Shown here in pieces: positions 7,720 through 14,200 of a DNA stretch of 18,380 nucleotides (within the stretch, counting starts at the first letter, position 1; the number at the start of each line of letters is the position of its first letter). The translations under genes and the position numbers were made by a program. The notes beneath the pieces are model-generated. The model was not told the DNA's origin and did no database searches. It was given only the letters and a program-made list of their open reading frames with translations. This stretch comes from Chloroflexota bacterium. Its GTDB lineage: Bacteria > Chloroflexota > FW602-bin22 > JAMCYS01. The stretch lies in contig JAJZQK010000009.1 of the NCBI GenBank assembly GCA_021847625.1, positions 1 through 18,380 of the forward strand, given 5' to 3'.

Positions 7720-7748
7720 AGTCTAACCCAAGGGGGGTAGCGTGTCAA
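7720..7748 (-). promoter_or_regulatory. Sigma70-type promoter of the DUF296 gene
   Basis: On the minus strand a perfect TTGACA (7748-7743) lies 17 bases from TAGACT (7725-7720), four of six to consensus. The expected start near 7713 leaves only a short leader that carries the AGGAGG site at 7710-7705. Confidence 0.72.
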
Positions 7749-7802
7749 GGGCAAGCGCAAGAAGACAAGGTTGATATCTTCTTTAACGAAGAATGCGTCC
7801 TC

Positions 7803-7833
7803 GCCCGCCGGCCGCTCCCAGCGGGCCTATTTT
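7803..7833 (+). other. Hairpin followed by a short T-run in the divergent region
   Basis: GCCCGC (7803-7808) can pair with GCGGGC (7821-7826), or GGCCGCT with AGC(G)GGCC, followed by TATTTT. It looks like a terminator, yet no plus-strand gene lies upstream, so its role is unclear. Confidence 0.3.
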
Positions 7834-7851
7834 GGCATGGTTCCTGCCAAA
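7831..7851 (+). promoter_or_regulatory. Palindromic sigma54-like (-24/-12) promoter candidate or operator
   Basis: TTTGGCA (7831-7837) and TGCCAAA (7845-7851) form a perfect inverted repeat. The same bases fit the sigma54 pattern: GG at 7834-7835, ten bases, GC at 7846-7847, with TGGCATG as the -24 box. Transcription would begin near 7859, about 30 bases before the ATG at 7890, the right distance for the small gene. It could equally be a repressor site. No sigma70 promoter is evident for this gene. Confidence 0.45.
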
Positions 7852-7877
7852 TACAACAGGCGAAGAATATGCACGGT

Positions 7878-7883
7878 GGAGGT
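7878..7883 (+). promoter_or_regulatory. Ribosome binding site fixing the small-gene start
   Basis: GGAGGT lies six bases before ATG 7890. It rules out the longer in-frame extension back to 7710, which would cross the hairpin and promoter region. Confidence 0.8.
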
Positions 7884-7889
7884 CGACCG

Positions 7890-8162
7890 ATGGGACTTTT
7901 TGATCTACCTAGTCCGAAGCCGACCGACGAACGGGAACAAGAGATTGAGATGCCGAAACTGCGCGATTACAACGCGCTGCAATCCATGTTCCTCTCACGT
8001 CTGGTTCGCTTACTACGGCAGCGGCGGGATTACGCGAACATACTCGAAAAGAATGACTGGCGCATGACCCTACTCAACAAGGCGATCTATTCCACCTTCT
8101 GCGATTGTCTGGAGATAGGGGTAGCAGACGAGGCTCGCAAACTCTTCGCGCAGCATAAGTAG
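7890..8162 (+). CDS. Small protein of unknown function (90 residues)
   Basis: I do not recognise the family. The protein starts MGLFDLPSPKPTDEREQEIEM, with a proline-rich, acidic N-terminus of about 25 residues. The rest looks helical: LQSMFLSRLVRLLRQRRDYANILEKN, then LLNKAIYSTFCDCLEIGVADEARKLFAQHK. It has two cysteines close together (CDC), no signal peptide and no membrane segment, so it is probably cytoplasmic. It is charged and could bind a protein or nucleic acid partner. The gene is supported by a strong GGAGGT site, a dedicated upstream region and a strong terminator downstream at 8258-8309, so it forms a single-gene unit divergent from DUF296. Bona fide gene: fairly sure; function: unknown. 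Confidence 0.75.
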   Translation: MGLFDLPSPKPTDEREQEIEMPKLRDYNALQSMFLSRLVRLLRQRRDYANILEKNDWRMTLLNKAIYSTFCDCLEIGVADEARKLFAQHK

Positions 8163-8180
8163 TCCTCTGGGTTGGGGGCG

Positions 8181-8254
8181 AAGCTCGGGCGGCTACGATC
8201 GACCGCCATCCCGTTGCCTGAGATGGAAATACCGCGTATGAGCAAGCGGAGCTT
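8181..8254 (+). other. Possible folded RNA in the 3' region of the small gene
   Basis: AAGCTC (8181-8186) can pair with GAGCTT (8249-8254), enclosing two hairpins: GGCGG/CCGCC (8188-8192 with 8203-8207) and CGTTGC with GCAA-CG (8212-8217 with 8242-8248, one bulged G). This would be a three-way junction followed four bases later by the terminator stem. I matched it to no known RNA family, and GC-rich sequence gives such pairings by chance. Confidence 0.25.
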
Positions 8255-8257
8255 TTA

Positions 8258-8309
8258 GCGCCGGGTGCAAAGCCACGCAAAGTTGGCAGTGCACCCGGCG
8301 CCTTTTTTT
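8258..8309 (+). terminator. Strong rho-independent terminator
   Basis: GCGCCGGGTGCA (8258-8269) pairs perfectly with TGCACCCGGCGC (8290-8301). An inner GCCA/TGGC stem stacks above a small internal loop, and C plus seven T follow (8303-8309). It ends the transcript of the 90-residue protein gene. Confidence 0.92.
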
Positions 8310-8336
8310 GATTGCCACCATCGATTCTGTTATAAT
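8308..8336 (+). promoter_or_regulatory. Promoter of the FmdB-like gene, overlapping the terminator T-run
   Basis: TTGATT (8308-8313) is separated by 17 bases from a perfect TATAAT (8331-8336). The first two bases of the -35 box are the last two T of the terminator. The start would be near 8343, about 27 bases before ATG 8370. Confidence 0.72.
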
Positions 8337-8369
8337 TTGCCGCGACCATGGAGCCATAGGTGACTGCCA

Positions 8370-8744
8370 ATGCCTATCTACGAATATCGCTGCCCCGCGT
8401 GTGGTCTCCGCCAGAGTCTCTTTTTTCATACTTACGCCGCCGCCGCGACGGCGCGATGCCGGCGCTGCGGTAGCACGGACCTCCGCAAACTCGTCTCTCG
8501 ATTCTACGCCCTGAAGTCGGAAGAGGCCCAGCTGGAGAGCCTGACCGACCCGAGCACCTTCGGCGACGTGGACGAGAACGACCCGCGCAGCGTCGCCCGC
8601 TGGGCCCGCCGCCTAGCCAGGGAGACCGGCGAGGACCTGGGGCCGGAGTTCACCGAGATGGTTGATCGCCTTGAAGCCGGAGAAATGCCGGATGAGGAAG
8701 GCGCCACGGGGATGCCCGACGAGGACGACGGGCTACTGGACTAG
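8370..8744 (+). CDS. FmdB-family zinc-ribbon protein
   Basis: A 124-residue protein with the FmdB/CxxC-CxxC regulatory domain at its N-terminus. The start MPIYEYRCPACG and a second RCRRCGS knuckle give C8, C11, C30 and C33 as zinc ligands. After about residue 45 comes an acidic helical tail (ARWARRLARETGEDLGPEF, then a region rich in Asp and Glu). The tail is longer than in the minimal 70-residue members, though such extended forms occur. The domain was named after a gene near formylmethanofuran dehydrogenase, but its true function is not established; regulation is a guess. ATG 8370 has AGGTGA six bases upstream. The gene lies 84 bases before nfnA on the same strand, so they may be co-transcribed. 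A weak CCCC/GGGG hairpin with TTT at 8796-8811 lies between them. Confidence 0.9.
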   Translation: MPIYEYRCPACGLRQSLFFHTYAAAATARCRRCGSTDLRKLVSRFYALKSEEAQLESLTDPSTFGDVDENDPRSVARWARRLARETGEDLGPEFTEMVDRLEAGEMPDEEGATGMPDEDDGLLD

Positions 8745-8815
8745 CCGACGCTAGGAATCCGGCAAGCAACGCCGATAAGGGGCCGTCTCCGCCTTCCCCA
8801 CAACGGGGTTTAGTT

Positions 8816-8823
8816 GGGAGGAG
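8816..8823 (+). promoter_or_regulatory. Ribosome binding site fixing the nfnA start
   Basis: GGGAGGAG lies five bases before GTG 8829. The alternative TTG at 8814 would put this site inside the coding region, so GTG 8829 is preferred. Confidence 0.85.
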
Positions 8824-8828
8824 TATTA

Positions 8829-9665
8829 GTGTACGAAATCGTGTACCGTGAGGATCTGGCGCCGAAGATCCACTACTTCAAGATCGCGGCTCCAGCCGTC
8901 GCCAAGAAAGCGCTGGCCGGCCAGTTCGTAGTCGTGCGTCTGCACGAGCACGGCGAACGCATACCGCTCACCATCGCCGAATACAACCGCGACGAGGGGA
9001 CGGTTAGCATCGTTTTCATGGAGGTCGGCAAGACCACCACCGAGATGGCCACCCTCCAGGCAGGCGACAAGATCGCCAACTTCGCCGGGCCTCTTGGTCA
9101 CCCCACGGAGGTCGAGAACTTCGGCACCGTGATGTGCGTCGGCGGCGGCTTTGGCACCGCCACCTTGTTGCCCATCGTGCGGGCGATGAAGGAAGCCGGC
9201 AACCACGTGATTACCGTGATGGGCTTCCGTACCAAGGACCTTATCTTCTGGGAAGACCGCGTGCGCGCGGCGAGCGACGAGGTGATCGTCAGCACCGACG
9301 ACGGCAGCTATGGGTACAAGGGAGTCGTCACCCTCCCCATCAAGGAAATGCTCGATCAGGGACGGAAGATCGACCGCGTCGTCGCTATCGGCCCCTCGAT
9401 CATGATGAAGTTCGTGTCAAAGACCACCGAGCCTTACGGCGTCAAGACGATCGTCAGCTTGAACCCGATTATGATAGACGGCACCGGCATGTGCGGTGGC
9501 TGCCGTGTGAGTGTGGGGGGCGAGACCAAGTTCGTATGTGTCGACGGCCCCGATTTCGAAGGCCATTTGGTGGATTGGGACCTGCTTTTCGCCCGCCAGC
9601 GTCTCTACCTGGAGGAAGAGAAGCGAGCGGTTGAAGCCCACCAGTGCCGCCTATCGCAGGTCTAG
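8829..9665 (+). CDS. nfnA: NfnA-type ferredoxin:NADP+ oxidoreductase small subunit (FAD, 2Fe-2S)
   Basis: A 278-residue ferredoxin-NADP reductase-like subunit of the NADH-dependent ferredoxin:NADP+ oxidoreductase, which bifurcates electrons between NADH, ferredoxin and NADPH. RIPLTIAEY (44-52) is the FAD-binding block, GKTTTEMATLQAGD and NFAGPLGHPTE follow, and VGGGFGTATLLPI (104-116) is the nucleotide loop. The C-terminal GTGMCGGCRV...FVCVDGPDF carries the 2Fe-2S site with D217, C222, C225 and C237; one aspartate plus three cysteines is the arrangement known for NfnA. The start is the GTG at 8829. The large subunit follows after 15 bases. The same two-subunit design occurs in archaeal sulfide dehydrogenase (SudBA), which remains an alternative, but in a bacterium with CooS the transhydrogenase role is more likely. 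Confidence 0.92.
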   Translation: MYEIVYREDLAPKIHYFKIAAPAVAKKALAGQFVVVRLHEHGERIPLTIAEYNRDEGTVSIVFMEVGKTTTEMATLQAGDKIANFAGPLGHPTEVENFGTVMCVGGGFGTATLLPIVRAMKEAGNHVITVMGFRTKDLIFWEDRVRAASDEVIVSTDDGSYGYKGVVTLPIKEMLDQGRKIDRVVAIGPSIMMKFVSKTTEPYGVKTIVSLNPIMIDGTGMCGGCRVSVGGETKFVCVDGPDFEGHLVDWDLLFARQRLYLEEEKRAVEAHQCRLSQV

Positions 9666-9680
9666 AGGGGGAACATCCTG

Positions 9681-11081
9681 ATGCCGAAGCTCAATCTGAA
9701 CGTAGTCCCGATGCCGGAGCAGGACCCGATGATCCGCGCTCACAATTTCGACGAGGTGGCACTCGGCTACTCTCTCGAGGAAGCCTATGCGGAGGCGAAG
9801 CGCTGTCTTCAGTGCAAGAATAGTCCCTGCATCAGCGGCTGCCCGGTAGAGGTTGATATCCCGGCTTTCGTGCGCATACTGGCCGCGGAGGGCGATCCCG
9901 CCGAGGCCGCCAGAGTCATCAAGGCCAAGAACAACTTGCCGGCCATCTGCGGCCGTGTCTGCCCGCAGGAATCGCAGTGTCAGTCCGTCTGTCTGATGAA
10001 CAAGAAGGGGGCGCCCCTGCAGATCGGCCGGCTCGAACGCTTCGCCGCCGACTGGGGTCTGACCCACGGCGAGGAAGCGCCGACGGTGCCGCCGTCGACC
10101 GGACATCGTGTCGCCATCGTCGGCGCCGGGCCGGCCAGCATTACGGCCGCCGCCGACCTGGCCCGCATGGGCCACGAGGCCACCATGTTCGAGGCTCTGC
10201 ACGGGCCGGGTGGCGTGCTGATGTACGGCATCCCGCCCTTCCGGCTCCCGCGCAAGGTGCTGGAGGCCGAGGTCAAGTACGTGCAGGACATGGGCGTCGA
10301 GATCCGCTACGACTGGATCATCGGCCGCACGGCGACGCTCGACGATCTGCTGGCGGAAGGTTACGAGGCCATCTTCCTCGGCACCGGCGCCGGCCTGCCC
10401 CAGTTCCTGGGCATCCCGGGCGAGAACCTCAGCGGCGTCTACTCGGCCAATGAGTTCCTCACCCGCAGCAACCTGATGCACGCCTACGAGTTCCCCGAGT
10501 ACGACACGCCGATCAAGGTCGGCCAGCGGGTGGGCGTGGTCGGCTCCGGCAACGTGGCGATGGACGCCAGCCGCACGGCGCTGCGCCTGGGCGCGGACAA
10601 GGTCTACGTCATCTACCGGCGCTCGCGCGCCGAGATGCCGGCCCGGGCCGAAGAGATCCACCACGCCGAGCAGGAAGGTATCGAGTTCCGGCTCCTCACC
10701 AACCCCGTGCGCGTGCTGGACGATGGCAAGGGCAGGGTAGCGGGCGTGGAGTGTATGGAGATGGAACTGGGCGAGCCAGACGCCAGCGGCCGCCGCCGCC
10801 CGGTGCCCAAGGAGGGATCCAACTTCGTAATCGACCTCGACATCCTCATCATCGCCATCGGCACGACGCCCAACCCGCTGATCGTGCAGACGACAGAGGG
10901 GCTGGAAGTCGGCAGGCACGGCACGCTCGTGGTGAACCCCGACACCCTGGCGACGACCAAGCCCGGCATCTGGGCCGGCGGCGACGCCGTGACCGGCGCC
11001 GCGACCGTCATCACCGCGATGGGCGCCGGCAAGAAGGCCGCCAAGAGCATCGACGAGTACCTGCGCAACGGCGCCAAATAG
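9681..11081 (+). CDS. nfnB: NfnB-type large subunit (glutamate-synthase-small-subunit-like flavoprotein)
   Basis: A 466-residue flavoprotein, often annotated as NADPH-dependent glutamate synthase (gltA). Cysteines 42, 45, 50 and 54 (CLQC...C...C) and 90, 94, 100 and 104 (ICGRVCPQESQC...C) bind two 4Fe-4S clusters, with a glutamate in CPQESQC as a possible non-cysteine ligand. AIVGAGPASITAA (146-157) is the FAD loop, GVVGSGNVAMD the NADPH loop, and IWAGGDAVTGA the late FAD block. There is no glutamine-amidotransferase or large glutamate synthase gene beside it, and it sits 15 bases after nfnA, so NfnB is preferred over GltD. The complex would move electrons from ferredoxin, for example reduced by CooS, and NADH to NADPH in the cytoplasm. 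Length is normal and the gene is intact. Confidence 0.93.
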   Translation: MPKLNLNVVPMPEQDPMIRAHNFDEVALGYSLEEAYAEAKRCLQCKNSPCISGCPVEVDIPAFVRILAAEGDPAEAARVIKAKNNLPAICGRVCPQESQCQSVCLMNKKGAPLQIGRLERFAADWGLTHGEEAPTVPPSTGHRVAIVGAGPASITAAADLARMGHEATMFEALHGPGGVLMYGIPPFRLPRKVLEAEVKYVQDMGVEIRYDWIIGRTATLDDLLAEGYEAIFLGTGAGLPQFLGIPGENLSGVYSANEFLTRSNLMHAYEFPEYDTPIKVGQRVGVVGSGNVAMDASRTALRLGADKVYVIYRRSRAEMPARAEEIHHAEQEGIEFRLLTNPVRVLDDGKGRVAGVECMEMELGEPDASGRRRPVPKEGSNFVIDLDILIIAIGTTPNPLIVQTTEGLEVGRHGTLVVNPDTLATTKPGIWAGGDAVTGAATVITAMGAGKKAAKSIDEYLRNGAK

Positions 11082-11104
11082 ACTGCCCGTCCATAGTTAG
11101 CCGA

Positions 11105-11140
11105 AGAGGGTACCCCCCACAAAGGGGATACCCTCTCTTT
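11105..11140 (+). terminator. Terminator after nfnB
   Basis: AGAGGGTA (11105-11112) pairs with TACCCTCT (11129-11136). The stem extends through CCCC/GGGG with one bulged A, and CTTT follows. It lies about 25 bases past the nfnB stop. The remaining bases up to 11262 hold only weak short repeats (AGGCCA 11201 / TGGCCT 11229) near the converging helicase gene. Confidence 0.7.
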
Positions 11141-11262
11141 ATGCCCTGGCCACGGACTACCGCTTATACCAATTGCCTGTAGTTGAATCCAATTCAGTCC
11201 AGGCCATCAACGTAGTGGCGGCCGTCTCTGGCCTAGCTTCGCTTCAAGACTAGATCTTCCCG

Positions 11263-14200
11263 TCAACTCCATTCAGCCAGAATCTTGGTCAGGTAGTGAG
11301 CCACGGGACCTCGCTTTAGTTGCTGGTGGGCAAACTGGTTCCCGTAGTTGCGCAGGCACCCATAGCAGCTGGCATCCTCGCCGCAACCGCAACCACCCGC
11401 CACCCTCTCGAGCGCAGCCTTCAGGCAGCGTTTGAAGACCTCTCCGTTCTCAAGCTGCGCGACAAGGCCGGCGCCACCGGGCACGTCGTCATACAGGACG
11501 ATAGGCGGGATTGCGTACGCGTCGCCGCTTGCCACCACGGCACTCAGGTCTGTCGACGGCACCTCCAGCGCCTGGGCAGCCCCCTCGACCAAAGCACAGG
11601 CCAGGGAGTAGGCAAACCAGAGGGGCTCCATCCCCATCGGTTCCGCGGTCAGGAACTGAACCTGGAGAACGTCGGTCACGAACTCATGACCGAGGGAGAC
11701 TCGCTTCAGGGTGCCTCGGCATTCGCGGCCCAGGTAGGTCTTGTGCGGTGGCCTCTTCCGCTCCCCAAAACCGGCCCCGCAGTTGCCACAAATGTAGAAT
11801 CCACGCCCCTGCTTGCCCTCGCACAGGACGACCATCAGCCCTGGAGAGGCCCGCTTTATCTCAATCATGGGTGACCCCGCAGGCAGGGTCAGCGTGCCGG
11901 GATCGGCTTCGAGGCTGCCGGCGAAGTAGGGACGGGTCGTGAACATTTTCAACGGCCGTCCTCGAGGATTACTGGGTTTTCCTCGCCCGCTCACGAAGCC
12001 AAACTGGGGCCATACGTACTCGAACGTCGGCACGGCATCGCCGCACGGCATGGGCGGCTCGGGCTCACCCTCGCGCCACTGGACGAAGACATTGTGCTTA
12101 GAACACCTCTTGTACAGCCGTCGTTCCCATTCCTTCGCCGCTACCTTCTTCAGACCGTAGGATGTCCACTCGTGCTTGTTGGCAATCAGCCTGTTCGTGG
12201 GGGCGAACTCGGCGATGGCCATCCGCAGGTCACGCTGGAGGAGGACCTCGGTCGTCTCCTGGCTCATGCCGCGCACCGGCTGCATGTCGAGTTCGACCAC
12301 ATCGACGGGGAAGCCGTACTTGGGGATCACCGCCTTGCGAGAGAGGAACGATAGGACATCCTCCCGAGCGATCGTCCTGGCCCGATCTGCTGCCCACTGG
12401 GCGGTGTTGTGGCGTCCGCGCTCGCTTGCATCCCTCTCGAGATCCCGGACAGATTGGTAGTCACTCGCGACCTCTCTCTCGGCATTCGCGAAGCGTCCAT
12501 CTTCCCCTGCCACCTTGGCAATCCAGCCCTCGTCATCCAGTCCCAACCGGAGGTGGGACTCGGGCGGGACGATGGCACGTAGCGACGGCTCCATGGATGC
12601 CCGCTCTCGCGCCAGAAACGCCCGCAGGTCGGCCAATCCGCTCGGGCTACCCATGTCTTCCAACAGCTTTTCTACGGTCTTGAACCGGTCCGGATGTGCC
12701 CTGAAATAGGCGGAGAGCGCCACGGCCGTGAGGTGGCGGGTGATTATCTTCTCGTTGCGCAGGCTTATGACGGGGGGACGGACCTTGCCGCGCACCATTC
12801 GCTCGGGCTCCGCGAAGTGGTAGAGGTCATGCGGCGCCCGGCGGCAGTAAGTGAGGGCGAACCCAGGGTGGCCTCGGCGCCGCCCGGCACGACCCACACG
12901 CTGGGCATAGTTGAAAGGCTCCGGTGGCACGTTGCGCAAGAATACCGTGTCCAGATCGCCGAGGTCCACGCCCAGCTCGAATGTCGTCGAGCAGCTGAGG
13001 ACGTGGATCTTCCCTGCCTTGAACTCCCGCTGGTATTCGCGAGCCTTCTCCCTGTCCAGTTGCGCCGTGTGTTCCTCAACGCGCAAGGCATCGGGCAGGT
13101 CAGCCTGGTAGAGGAGCCGGTAGTGGTTCGCGACAAGAGCGGAAGCGGGTGTAGGCACCAGTGTACCGGGGCACCCGGGCCGCGGGCATATGCCCAGAAC
13201 GGAAACCGCGGCCGTTTGGCCGCAGGTTTCGCAGCGGAAGATCTGCCCCGTTTCGGCGATCGGGTACAATCGCCACCAATCGGGGTTGGCTCTTTTCGCG
13301 TCTTCCACCTGGAGCAACAATCTGTCTTGGGCCCGCGGCGCATTGTCATCACCGCACTTGATCTCCTCCCAGATGGTCCGCAAGGTATCTACGGCCTGCG
13401 CTTCCGCCGCTACTTCCGAGAGGCCAGCGCCGTGCGTCAGGATCTTCTGCAGCCACCGGGCGCGTCGACCTCGCCTTCCGTCCCAACTGCGTACGTCACG
13501 CTGACCCCTGGGCTCACCCACACGGACCCGAAGGGGGGATAACTGAAGCGCCAGGTCCTCCCAGGCCAGGTTGATCGCGGCGTCCGTCCTCAGTTCGACC
13601 GCCCTCTCCAGGCGCAGCGAGTCCATGAGCACTTGGAGAACGGCACGTGCTTCCGCCTCCGACAAGGACCAGGGAGGTTCTCCAAGAATACCCGGCATGG
13701 GAAGCCAATCGGGCCATTTCAACGCCCAGCGGATCAGCCCCACGCCTTCCAGCGAGATTCTGGGTTCCGGTGTGAGGAACTCCCGGTAGACGGCGAGCCA
13801 TGCCTCTCTACGTACGTCCAGATCGCCGAACGTGGGCGGAACAACGCCTCGCTTCCGCAATACGGACTGCATGTCATTGGTCAGTTCACGGAGGGATAGG
13901 CCGCTTGCGGTGTATTGGTCGAGGCTGCGTGTCACCGACAGCAGGATGTTGCGGTGGAGAATCGACCTGTATGATTCCTCGAGGTACCAGGCGAAGAACG
14001 CCGCCTCCTGGCGTCCATCGGCGAAAGCAAGCAGCTTCTTTCGCCCCGGCGGCAGGTGCTGGTGGATGGTCGTCGCGATAACGGCATGGGGCCCGTCGGT
14101 CCCGTGTACGACCTCGCGCACGGGATCACCGGCCGAACGGTAGCCACAGGCGCCACATCGGACGATCTGGTCCGCTCTGTCCTCGTCCCGGGTCGGGTCC

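Noticed and set aside
7710..7889. N-terminal extension of the 90-residue protein back to 7710
   Set aside because: It would cross a hairpin and a promoter-like palindrome, reads as low-quality sequence, and GGAGGT sits correctly before ATG 7890.
8267..8275. GCAAAGCCA, a string also found in cyclic di-GMP-I (GEMM) riboswitches
   Set aside because: The partner half of the riboswitch core is absent, and the bases are part of the terminator stem and its inner hairpin.
9651..10919. A 422-codon minus-strand open frame opposite nfnB
   Set aside because: nfnB shows all its cluster and nucleotide motifs on the plus strand; the antisense frame shows none.
10050..11081. Glutamate synthase small subunit (gltD) as the name for the second Nfn gene
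   Set aside because: No large glutamate synthase subunit is nearby and it is 15 bases after an NfnA-type gene with the Asp/Cys3 2Fe-2S site.
12694..13542. A 282-codon plus-strand open frame inside the helicase gene
   Set aside because: It lies opposite the helicase region between the cysteine knuckles and motif VI, which is clearly coding on the minus strand.
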